DNA of 64,000 nt from Lomentospora prolificans (lineage: Eukaryota; Ascomycota; Sordariomycetes; Microascales; Microascaceae), in the NCBI GenBank assembly GCA_029532625.1, contig JARFXM010000001.1:1178001-1242000 (forward strand). The letters run 5' to 3'. Shown piece after piece: positions 1 through 12,600 of the stretch. Position 1 is the first letter of the stretch; each line of letters starts with the position of its first letter. A program made the position numbers and the translations under genes. Under the pieces are notes generated by a model. It was not told the origin of the DNA and made no database searches. It was given only the letters and a program-made list of their open reading frames with translations.

Positions 1-3000
1 GGGATTTCTTAAAGTCGATCCACGAGTCTGGCTTGATGGCGTACAGCGTTTGCTGCGCCTGCTCTTCATTCGGGCCTCGCATATGTATGACGGCTGCGTA
101 TCTGTACGCGCTGAGCTCGTTGGTAGCCTTCATCCGCTTCGGCAGAATTTCCACGTGCCAGACATTGTTGGGAAGCCGACTAGTGAGCCCTGTAAAGAAG
201 GCCGGATCGACGAGCAGTTCCTCCTCACGTTCTTCAAGTTCAGCCACCTTATGTTGGATCTCCACTCGCGTAGCGTCTGAGCCTAACTCGTGTAGTGCCC
301 TTGCTGCTAGAAAGTCTCTGTTGGTGGCATAGGTTCGCATATCGCCAAAGAACAGGCGCTTAACGCCCTGAAGACGCGTTAGGTGCTCGATCACCTGGAA
401 GAGATAATCGCCTGAAGGGAAGTACTGTGCAACTGAGTTGGTCACGACCAGGCTAGCTTGAACGTCAAGCCCGCCCAGATCCATCGCCGTGCCCACATGT
501 ACATGGGCCTTGCCGGTTAAGGATGGGACAGACTGAATCTTGCTGTTGACAAAAGCGGCCGCCGAACTGGAAGGCTCGAGCCCAACGTAACCTTCAAGTC
601 CCTTCAGGTTAAACATGATCATACCAGTACCCGTACCAATTTCAAGCACGCGGCCGGCCGGTTGTCCATCGTGAAGGGTCACCATAGTATCGTCCAGCCA
701 TTCTTGCATCTCCCTCTTGTCAATCTCAGCACCGTCATACATAGAGGTCCAGCCCATAAAGTCGTTACCGACCACGGAATGGTCGATTGACGCAATATCT
801 GCATAGGTGCTCGTCTCAAAGTGATTGCCCCAATTTTCCACCTGGTTGCTGGCCTCGTGCTTCTCCAGAGATTGATCGCTCCGAGCCGCCACGAATCCGA
901 TCATTTCCGGTTCTTCGCCCTCCTGCCTGCGGAGGACAACGGCAGCATCAAGCACATCGCCGTAATTAATCAGCGCTTGCTCCACCTCAGCTGGTTCTAT
1001 ACGGTGGCCACGGATCTTGACCTGTTGATCCATCCGACCGAAAAACTCAATCTGGCCATCTGTGGGGCGATACCGTACGCGATCGCCCGTACGGTAAGCT
1101 TGGACGACTTGGCCGTTAATCGTCACATTAATGAACCGGTCCTTATTAAGGGCTGCATCAGTATATCCTCGGGCAAGACCATCTCCTGTAACAACAAGCT
1201 CGCCCATCACACCTATAGGGACGAGCTGCTGGTTGGGATCCATGATATAAGCACCTGAGTTGCTGACAGCGTGGCCAATCGGAACGCCATTGACGAATAA
1301 GTCCTGCTCAGCCACTTCATAGATGGTACTGAGAATCGCGTTCTCTGTTGGGCCATACGCGTTATATATGCTGCCTCTGCCTAGTACCAAGGCCTGGGCC
1401 GCAATGGCATCGCGACCGTCAAATCGATCACCTGCAACAAGCAAGAGATCCAAGGCACTGAGTGCAGTAGCCATAGGCTCAAGGCACTGCTTTAGCAAGG
1501 CAGGCGGTAGCATGGCTGCTTGGATATGCTCCTGTAGGAAGATCGCATTAAGTGAGGTAGGGTCCAAGGTTGTGAAGTAGTCGATGCAGACTAAGGTGCC
1601 GCCATTGAGAAGCGCGGAGTAAATCTCCCATCCAGAGGTGTCAAAGGAAATGTTTGCTAAATGCGCTATGCGAGCTGCTGGCGGAAGCTTTGAGACGACA
1701 TTGCTCTGCTTCACCAGTCTTATAATGCCGCGATGCTCGATCATAACGCCCTTTGGCTTGCCAGTTGAGCCGGATGTAAAGATAACATAGGCAAGGCTGT
1801 TTGCACTTGGCCCTGCGAGGTTGGGCTCAGAGTTGCCCTTAGGTGCGTCACGGAGGGCGTCGCTGATCGGCACCATTGTAATGTTTGGCAGATCGACTGT
1901 CGGTTTAGCGACTGTAGAGCCGAGCAAGACGAGTATGTCGCCATCTACCGCGGAAAGAATAGATTTGAGACGTGCTGCTGGCACATTGACGTCAAGCGGA
2001 AGATAGGCCAGGTTAGCCTTGAGGATGCCGAGGAAGGCCACGACGGTCTCACACGACCGGGGAGCGAAGACTGCGATGGGGGTCTCGACCGCCAACTGCT
2101 GCTTCCGGAGCCAAGCCGCAAGCGCGTTGGATTGTTGGTCCAGCTGAGAGTAGGTCAACTGCGAGGACGAGTCTTTGACGGCGACCACGTTATGGTTTAA
2201 TACATCCACCTGCTCGTTGAAAATATCCACTACACTCGAATCTCGTGGATATTCGGTCACCTCTACATTTATCAGGCCAGTACTATACAGCTCGGCTAGC
2301 CCATCTGTAAATGGCATGGATGCGATTGACGTGTCTGGCTGCGCGAGGCCCTGGCGCAACACCTCCTGGAAGATGTTGACGATCCCGCGAACTGTGGCAG
2401 GCTCGAACAGGTCAGAGGAGAAGAGTACGTTACCGTCCATCTGGCCTTCTCCCTGGAACAGGTGGAACTCCAGATCAAACCGGGTCGTCGCAGGAGTTGG
2501 TATACGCTCACTCACTAGGCCCTCTAACAGGATCCTGCCGAGATCATGCTGGGAGTGCATGGCAAATAGAAGCTGTACTAACGGGTTCCGGGACATATCT
2601 CTAGATCCAGGCTGGAGGGTCGACACAACACTCTCAAACGGCACGTCCTGGTTCTCAAAGGCAGCAGTCGCAGTGGCATGGACTTGCCGGACAAGACTCT
2701 CAAACGTCTCACCATCTTGAACAGTCGACCGCATACACTGAGCGTTAACAAAGAAGCCGATCAAGTCTTCAAGCTCAGGTCTATTACGGTTGGCGATCGG
2801 GGTTCCGATGGTGGCGTCTTCAGCCCCTGTGAGCCTATAGTGCGCAGCGCGGAACGCCGTAAGAAGCACGGCAAATGAAGTAAAGTGATTGGCTCGGCAA
2901 TAGGTTTGGAGTCTCTCGTATATGGAGCCCTCAATAGTGAACTGGACAACGCCAGCGTCGCCTGAAAGTATGGCCGGCCGCTTCTTGTCATACAGGAACT

Positions 3001-3634
3001 CGGCAGGCGTGCTGTCCTGGAGCTGCTTGGCCCAGTATTCAAGCTGCCGCTGTTGGTCGACCACTTGAGTGTCGTTCTTCTGCCATACGGCAAAATCGCG
3101 ATACTGAATAGGGAGGGGCTGCACCCGCGATAACGGGTCATCGCCCCGGAGCGCCGCGGCATAGAACGCACTGAGTTCTTTGCGTAGAATGTCGACGGAC
3201 CAGCCGTCGGAGATGATGTGGTGCAAGACAATGGATAGAACGTGGTCATCGTCTCCGAGCCTGTACAATGTTACCCTCCAGCCCAGATCAGAAGCCAAGT
3301 CGAAAGCAGTCGTCTGCTCCTCCTTGAGTGGCTGGATGTAGCTATTACTGTCACGCGCGGTAGACAGATCGATTACTTTCAGCTCTTCTCTGCGGGGTAG
3401 GTGAACAACTTGCACGCCGATGCCGTCTTGCTCCATAAAAGTGGTTCGCAAGGTCTCGTGGCGCTCCTGTAGAGCATTTATCGCAGCAGTAAGCGCATCC
3501 ACTCGTAACGGCCCCCGTAGCCGCGCTGCAAGGGGAATGAGGTACCATAGCGCACTAGTGTTAAGATTATCCAGGAACCAGAGACGGCCTTGGGCAAACG
3601 ATTGCTCGACCGGTCCGTGGTACGGCATTGGCGT
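1..3634 (-). other. NRPS module 5 (C5-A5-NMT), cut by window edge
   Basis: C5 has HHIISDG near residue 4905. A5 has FTSGSTGKPKG near 5386 and FDTSGWE near 5432. Its ten-residue code, DTWMLAAILK, is identical to that of module 3. An N-methyltransferase starts near residue 5700, with the SAM loop VLEIGTGTGM near 5762 and the closing motif NELSAYRYAAVIHM near the edge. The last visible residues (DSWIDFKKS) are still inside the N-MT/A9 linker. At least A10, a carrier and a release or further module must lie to the left. Parts of A5 are nearly identical at DNA level to A3. Confidence 0.88.
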
Positions 3635-6600
3635 TATGGGACTATGCATGGCCGAGCCTCTCCGGATGATAGCAGCAAGGTCGGCAAGGACTGGCTGGTC
3701 GAAAATATCCTTGACGGACACGCGGGCATCTAACCTGCGACTGATGCGCGCTGCCAGCCTTGTTGCCATTAGAGAGTGTCCACCGAGATCGAAGAGATTA
3801 TCAGTGATTCCGACTTCGATGCCGAGCACCTTTGCATATTCGTCACAAAGTACTGCTTCAACCTCATTACGTGGTGCCACAGGAAATGAAACCGTGCTGG
3901 TTCTTGGAGTCGTCAAGGCTCGCCGCACAAGCTCGCGACGGTCGACCTTTCCATTCGCGTTGAGAGGCAGGTGGTCCACCACAATGATCTGCGCCGGCAC
4001 CATGTAGGAGGGGAGGGCGGCCTGCAGCCGCTGTCGGATGTTCCTCTCTGTCACGTTGGTAGCGACACCAGCAGCTAGCTTTTCATCCCCATTCAAAGCC
4101 TTCTCCTGCTCGCCATCCACGTGGACCGTGACAAAACCAACCATATCCGGCGGCTGGTCTTCAAACTTGCGGATTATGACGGCTGAATCACGGACCCCCG
4201 TGAGGCCAGCCAGAGCCTGTTCCACCTCAGCCGTCTCGATACGGTAGCCTCGAATCTTGACCTGGTTATCCGTGCGACCGATGAATTCAATCTCACCGTC
4301 AGCCGGCCGGTACCGCGCGCGGTCACCGGTCCTATATGCCCGCACGGACTGGCCGTCGATAGTGACTTGCACGAAACGATGCAAATCCAGGGACGGATCT
4401 GTATATCCGCGGGCCAGGCCGTCTCCTGTTACGACAAGCTCGCCTATGACACCCAGAGGGAGGAGTTGCTGGCGCGAGTCCATGATATAGGCTCCAGAGT
4501 TTTTGATGGCCCGCCCAATAGGCAGGCCGTTCACGCAGCGCTCATTAGGGCCCATTGTATACATGGTACTGTAGGTCGTATTTTCTGTGGGGCCGTAGAC
4601 GTGGCAGAGAGCTCGCCGAACGAGTTTATGCGCCTTGAACGCATCTTGTGGTCGCATTCTCTCACCTCCAGTGAGCAGGACGTCCAGGCTGCTAACGATG
4701 GAAGGCATTTCTTCAAGGAATTGACGCATCAAAGCAGTCGTGAAGAAAGCCATATTGATCTTGTTGGTATGAATTGCGTCTCGTAGAAGAGAGGGAGTCA
4801 GAACCGTCAATTGGTCGAGACAGACGACTGTTCCGCCGTTGAGAAGGGGCGAGTAGATCTCCCACGTCGTGGCGTCAAAGGCCAGATTGGATAAGTGGGC
4901 CATGCTGACTCCAGCATCTGCTTGCAAATGTTGATGCGTATTCTTCACAAGTCGGATAATTGCGCGGTGCTCGATCATGACACCCTTGGGGCGGCCGGTA
5001 GAGCCGGACGTAAAATTGACATAGGCGAGGCTGGTAGCGTGCGGGCCTGCGACCGCATCTATACCATCCTCTCCTAGACGAGGATGGCTCAACGCCTCGA
5101 CAATCCGTACCAGCTCCACGCCAGGCAGCACAAGGTCTGGCATAGGTACAGTAGCACCAACCAGCACGAGCTTATCGCCGGAAACTTCCGACAAGATATC
5201 CTGAAGGCGAGGGGTAGGCACATTGATATCAAACGGCAAATAGGCTAGGTTCGCCTTGAGAATTGCAAGAAAGGCAACGATAGTCTCGCACGATCGCGGA
5301 GCAAACACCCCAACCAGCGTTCCGGCAGTGAGCTTGCGCTGCCGCAGCCAGGCAGCGAGTTGATCTGACTGGTCGTTGAGTTGGGCATAGGTCAGCCGCG
5401 ACGAGGCGTCCTTGACAGCAATCACCTCGGGGTAAGCGGCAACCTGCTCGAGGAAAACATCCACCACGCTAGACTCCCGGGGATAGTCTGATTTATTGAT
5501 CTGGAGCAGGTCCATGCTGCGTAGAGCTGGCAGTCCATCAGTGAGAGGCAGCCCTGCGATAGGCGCCTGCGGCTTTTCAAGGCTCTGGCGTAGCACCTCC
5601 TGAAATACGTCGACTACAACGTGGATGCTCTTTGCTTCGAAAAGATCTGTGGAGTAGAAGACGGTGCCCCTGAATCTCCCCTCTTCCTGGAACAGGTGAA
5701 ACTCGAGGTCGAATCGCGTGGTAGGCGTGAATGCCACTGTCTTGCTGGTAAGACCCTCAAGTTGGATCTTTCCAATGTCCTGCTGCGTGTGGACTGCGAA
5801 CATAAGCTGTACTAGTGGGTTGCGGGACGTATCTCTTGATCCAGGTAGGAGGGCTGATACAACCCGCTCAAAGGGTACATCTTGATTCTCAAATGCGGAA
5901 GTCACTGTCGACCGTACCTGTTGAACTAGGCTGTGAAATGTTTGTTCGTCATCGATAGCGATCCTCATGCATTGGGTGTTGACGAAGAAGCCAATCAGGT
6001 CTTCTAGTTCTGATCGGTTACGGTTAGCGATTGGCGTACCGACCGTCGCGTCATCATCGCCTGTTAAGCGGTAGTGCGCCGCCCGGAACGCAGCGAGCAG
6101 CACAGTAAATGAGGTGGCCTGGTAGGTACGGCTGAAGGCCTGGAGACTCTCAAAAGTAGAGCCGTCAATAGAGAATTCGATAAGGCCACCGTCTCCGGAA
6201 AGTGTGGAAGGCCTTGGTTTGTCGCACAACAGGGTCGCTGGCTGGCTGCCAGACAGCTCCTGTTTCCAGTATGCTAGCTGACGTTCGTGCTCCGCCACCT
6301 GCTCCTCCTGCTTCTCCCACATGGCAAAGTCGCGATATTGAATAGGAAGTGGTGAGATTTGCAATAAGGGGTCCTGACCGCGGAGAGCCGCAGCATAGAA
6401 AGTGGCAAGCTCGCGCTGTAAAACTTCGAAGGACCAGCCGTCAGAAATGATGTGATGCATGATGATAGAAATTATATGATCGTCTGTCCCCAAGCGGAGC
6501 AGCGCGACGCGCCAGCCTGGTTCTGAGGTGAGGTCAAACAACCTCGCCTGTTCCTGCTGCAGAATCTCCTCGTAGCGTCCGTCAGAGACGTCAAGCACGC

Positions 6601-9600
6601 GGAGCTCCTTACTGTAGCTCATCGGCTGCACAACTTGGAAGCCTACACCATCGTGCTCCTCGAACGTCGTTCGCAGGATCTCATGACGCTGCATAAGAGC
6701 GTGCAGGGCAGCACGGAGCGCATTGACCCGGAGCGGACCGCTCATTCGCACCGCAATCGGCATGTGGTACCCAGAGGAGCCGCCCAGCCCGAGCTGATGA
6801 AGGAACCAGAGACGACCCTGAGCAAACGATTGCTCGACCGGGCCGTTGTAGGTTTGGGATGGGATAAGGTTGTGTTTCGTGGAGCCTTGTCGGACAGTGG
6901 TAGCAAGATCGGCGAGGACCGGTTGGTTAAAGATATCCTTAACAGACACCCGGGCCTGTAATCGCCGAGTAAGACGCGCAGCCAGCTTCGTGGCCATAAG
7001 GGAGTGTCCGCCAAGATAAAAGAAGTTGTCGGTGATGCCCACCTCGACGCCGAGTATGTTAGCCGACTCCTCACAAATTATAGCTTCCACTTCGTTACGG
7101 GGTGCAATATGAGTGGTTGCGGTCCTGACCCTTGGCGCGGTTTGTGCCCGCTGCGTGAGTTCACGACGATCAATCTTGCCGTTGGCATTAACCGGCAGTT
7201 GATCGAGTACCATCATCTGGGTGGGGATCATGTATGGTGGGAGCAAGCTCTGAAGGTATTCTCGGATCTGCGCTTCCATCTCACGGCTCTGTTGCCGGTG
7301 CAGCGGCTGGCTGGTCAGAAGACTCAATGGACGCCCCTGATCCTCTGTAGGGAACTGAATCAGCACGCGGCTGTTCTCGTGAGTAGGCTGGAAGCGATGG
7401 AAGACCGCATCGATCGCACCGTTCTGCGATCGCTGTCGCGCGCAACTGAACTCCACATGGAAACCTGCCTCCTTGCCTAGCTGGACAAGATCAAAGGGAG
7501 ATAGAGACACGCACTGCTTAGCTTTCTCGCGGATACCCGAGATCCAAGCAGCACCGTCTGTTGATCCTGGCGCATCATGTTCGTCGAGCGACTCGACGAG
7601 CAGCCGCTCGACAATGGTCTTGCTGTAGGGGATGTTACCCACAGCGACGGTCTGCGGATAAGAGGAATTCTGCAACAGGCTGAGAAGCCCACTGCGATCG
7701 AACCGAGATGCCTTGAAGTCAATCCACGCCTCTGGCCCGATCGCGTGCACAGGTTGTAGTATTTGCTCATCCGGCCGTCGCACGTGGACAATAGCTTGGT
7801 ATCGGTACGCGCTGAGCTCATTCGTGGCCCTCATACGCTTGGGCAGGACCTCTACGTGCCAGATGCGATCGGGAAACCGGCTTGTGAGTCCTGTAAAAAA
7901 TGCCGGGTCTACAAGGAACTCTTCTTCTCGTTCATTAAGCTCCATAATCTTCCTGCGGATCTCGTCCTTTGTGGCTGCTGGTCCAAGCGTATGCAGTGCT
8001 CTAGCCGCCAAGAAGTCGCGGTTGATAGCCCAGGACCGCATGTCGCCGAAAACTAGACGCTTGACGCCCGGGATCTGGGAGAGACTCTCAATAACCTGTA
8101 GGAAATACTCCACGGTAGGAAAGTATTGCGCGACGGAGTTCGTCACAACTAGGTCTGCCTGAAGCCCATTTAGCCCGGCGACATCAGTTGCGGTACCGAC
8201 GAAGACTTGCGCCTTGCCAGCCACAGCAGGAACAGACTGGATCTTGTTGCGGACAAAAGTGACAGCGGAACTGGAGGGGTCTAAGCCAACGTAGCTTTCT
8301 AGATCCTCGCCCAGGTTGAATAAGATCATGCCGGTACCGGTGCCGATTTCAAGTACACGACCGGCTGGCTGGCCGTCAAGAATGGTCGCCATGGTGTCGT
8401 CTAGCCATTCTTGCATTTCGCCCTTATCAATATCGGTACCGTCGTACATAGACGTCCAGCCCATAAAATCGCTGCCGAGAGCAGACTGATCGATCCTTTC
8501 GATGTCAACATACGTACTCGTCTCAAAATGATTACCCCAGCCTTCAACTCGGTTGGTCACCTCATCCTTGGAATCCTGGGCCAACTGCTCATCCCGCACC
8601 GCAATAAAGCCGACCATCTCCACTTCTTGGTCCTCTTGCTTCCAGGTGACGATGGCGGCATCACGGACAGCGGGATGTCTGAGCAGGACATGTTCGACTT
8701 CAGCCGGCTCGATGCGGAAGCCTCGAATCTTGACTTGCTGATCCATACGGCCGAAAAACTCAATCTGCCCATCTACAGGACGATACCGCACACGATCGCC
8801 CGTACGGTATGCCTGGATAACTTGTCCAGCGATCGTCACCTCAACGAACCGGTTCTTGTTAAGCTCTACATTAGTATAGCCACGGGCAAGGCCATCTCCC
8901 GTAACCACAAGCTCACCCATCACACCTATAGGGACTAGCTGCTGTTTGGGATCCATGATATAAGCGCCTGAGTTGCTGACAGCGTGGCCAATCGGAACGC
9001 CATTGACGAATAAGTCCTGCTCAGCCACTTCATAGATGGTACTGAGAATCGTATTCTCTGTCGGACCGTACGCGTTATACACGCTGCCCAGCACCAAGGC
9101 CTTCGCTGCAATGGCATCGCGACCGTCAAATCGATCACCTGCAACAAGCAAGAGATCCAAGGTACTGAGTGGAGCAGCCATAGGCTCAAGGCATTGCTTT
9201 AGTAAGGCAGGTGGTAACATGGCAGCCTGGACCTTTTCTTGTTCAAACACCTGTCCTAGCGCAACCGCGTCTAATACAGTTGAGTGATCGATGCATACTA
9301 ACAACCCGCCGTTGAGAAGCGCGGAGTAAATCTCCCATCCAGAGGTGTCAAAGGCAATGTTCGCTAAGTGTGCTATGCGAGCTGCTGGCGGGAGCTTCGA
9401 GCCGACGTTACTCTGCTTGACCAGCCTGATAATACCTCGATGCTCAACCATGACACCCTTGGGGCGGCCCGTGGAGCCGGAGGTGAACATAACGTAGGCC
9501 AGGCTCGTTGCGGTGGGTGTCGGAAATCCTTCGGTTGCATCTTGCTGCGTCACGAGCTCGCTGTCTCGCGCCTCCGCAATGGTCAGGAACTCAACTTCAT

Positions 9601-12600
9601 TCAGCTGCACGGCCGGCACAGGCACATCCGCGCCAAGCAAGAGGAGCTTGTTGCCCTCGATAGAGGATAAGATGCTCTCCAGGCGACCGAGGGGAACGTT
9701 TATGTCGAGCGGCAGGTAGGCAAGATTGGCCTTAAGGATTCCTAGGAATGCGACGATGGTCTCGCACGAGCGCGGGGCTAGCACGCCGATCATGGTCTCG
9801 GGAGCGAAGCCCCGATGGACTAGCCAGCACGCCAGCTGGTCCGACTGTTGGTCCAACTCGGCGTACGTCAGCATTGAGGTGCCGTCCTTGACAGCGATGG
9901 CGTCTCCACGAAGGGCGACTTGCTCGCGGAAGAGTGCTGGCACGCTCGCATCCCGAGGATACTCGGTCCGAGTAACCTGAGCAAGTCCCTTGTCGGTCAA
10001 TGTGGAGAGGCCGTCGGTCAACGGCATTGAGCCGATCGGGTCCGACGGCTCCGCGAGGCCGCGACAAAGGACCTCACGGAAGACGGTTTCCATGGAGCTG
10101 ATGGACACCGGATCGAAGAGCTCGTTCGAGAACATGATGACGCCACGGAGGCAGTCCTTTTGCTGAAAGAAGTGGAACTCGAGATCGAATCGCGAGGTCT
10201 TGGCGGCGTCCAGTGTCTCTGCACTCAGATCCCCCAACTGCAGAAGACCCAGGCTCTCCTGGTAGTGGACAGCCATTATCATCTGGACGAGAGGATGGCG
10301 CGAGATATCACGCGTTCCGGGTCCTAGCTCGGCGACCAGCCGGTCAAATGGGACGTCCTGGTTGGCAGACGCCTCAGCAGTGGCGGACACAACCTGCCTG
10401 ACCAATGTCTTGAAGGTTTCGTCTTCTGCCAGCGTGGTGCGGATACACTGCAAGTTGACGAAGAAGCCGACGAGATCCTCTAGTTCTTGCCGGTTTCTAT
10501 TGGCGATCGGCGTGCCGATAGTCGCATCTTCCACACTGGTGAGACGGTAGTGTGTTGCACGGAATGCGGCGAAAAGCACGGAAAATGGAGTAGCTTGGTG
10601 CTTTCTGCAGAATGTCTGGAGATCTTGGTATAGCGTGCCCTCGATCGTGAACTGGTGAACGTCGGCCATGCCTGAAGGAACAGCGGGTCGAGGTTTGTCA
10701 CAGAGCAGAGTGGCCGGCTGGCTGCCGTCGAGCTTCTCTTTCCAGTACGCTAGCTGGCGCTCCTGCTCGGCCACCTGGGCCTCCTCCTTCTGCCATAACG
10801 CAAAATCGCGGTACTGAAGGGCCAGGGGGTTCACCTGCGACAGCGGACTTTTGCCACGGAGCGCCGCGTCGTAAAATGTGGCCAGTTCGCGCTGGAGAAT
10901 ATCGAGAGACCAGCCATCAGTGACAATGTGGTGCATTACAATGGACAGCACATGATCTTGCTCGCCTAGTCGGAGGAGGGCCGGGCGCCAGCCAGGCTCG
11001 GTCTCCAAGTTAAAAGGCGTCGAGTTCTCCTTTTTCAGGGCCTGCATGAGCTCCTCCTCAGACCCTCCAGGGATGTCGATGATTCGCAGCTGCTTTGGTA
11101 CAAACGGCTGCACCACTTGCATGTTTACGCCGTCGTGCTGTTGAAACGTAGTGCGTAGCCCCTCGTGACGTTCCTCCAGCGCCAGCAGCGCCGTGACTAA
11201 CGCCTCGAGGTTCAGGGGTCCCCGGAGGCGGGAAGCAAACGACGAAAGATACCACGTGAGGCCCGGATACAGACGCTCGAGGAACCAAAGGCGGCCCTGG
11301 GCAAACGACTGTTCGACCGGTCCATCGTACGGCCGGGCGATGATGGGGCTATGCTGGGTCGAGCCTCGACGGAGGGTTGCCGCGAGGTCCGCGAGGATCG
11401 GCCGGTCAAAGATATTCTTCACGGTTACGCGGACCTTTAGTCGTCGACTGATACGCGCTGCAAGCTTCGTCGCCATCAGGGAGTGTCCTCCAAGATCGAA
11501 GAAGTTGTCGGTGATGCCGACCTCGATACCGAGAACGTCGGCACATTCCTCACACAACGCAGCCTCCACCTCATTGCGCGGCGCTTCCGGTGCCGATTTT
11601 CGGCCCGAGGCCATGCTGCTTCTTACCTCCGCCTGAGCCCTGCGTGTCAGTTGGCGTCGGTCAACCTTACCGTTAGTATTGAGAGGCATCTGGTCCAAAA
11701 CGATGATTTGCACTGGCACCATGTAAGGCGGCAACATAGCCTTTAGCCGTTGCCAGATTTGCTGCTCCATTAGCGTCTCAAACTCTGCGTCCTTGCGGCT
11801 TACCTGCCCCCGAATATCGCCATCACGAACCGGGGTATGTTTCCTGGCTGTGCCGTCATCTCGGGCAACCACGAAACCAACGATTTCCGTTTCCTCGCTG
11901 TTGGACTTGCGAACGACGGCGGCGGCGTCGACAATGGCACTGTGGCTGAGCATCGCTTGCTCGATCTCAGCTGGCTCGATACGATGACCGCGAATTTTCA
12001 CCTGATGGTCCATGCGACCGGAAAATTCGATCTGGCCATCAGTAGGTCGGAACCGTGCTCGGTCACCCGTCCGGTATGCCTGCACAACCTGACCAGCAAT
12101 AGAGATCTTGACAAAGCGACCTAGATTTAGCGTTGCATCGGTATATCCGCGTGCAAGGCCATCGCCCGTAACGACAAGCTCTCCCATAACGCCGATAGGC
12201 ACGAGCTGCTGCTGCGGATCCATAATATACGCTCCAGAGTTGCTTATAGCACGCCCGATAGGGACACTATTAGCAAACTGCTCCTCTGCATGTATAGGGT
12301 ACATTGTACTGAAAACTGTGTTTTCTGTCGGGCCGTAAACATGACAGAAAGAGTGGCGTACTAACTGCGCAGCCTTCTGCGCAACCTGCGGCGGCATCCA
12401 CTCGCCGCCTGCAAATAGTAGGTCGAGACTACTAATGATAGAGGGTGTATCGTCTAGGAACTGTTTCAGGAGTGCTGTTGTGAAGAAGGCAGCACTAACC
12501 TTCATACTAGAGAGGATGCAGCTAAGGTCAGCAGGGTTGAGGACTGTCATGTGGTCGATGCATACGACCATGCCCCCATTCAGAAGCGGCGCGTAGATCT

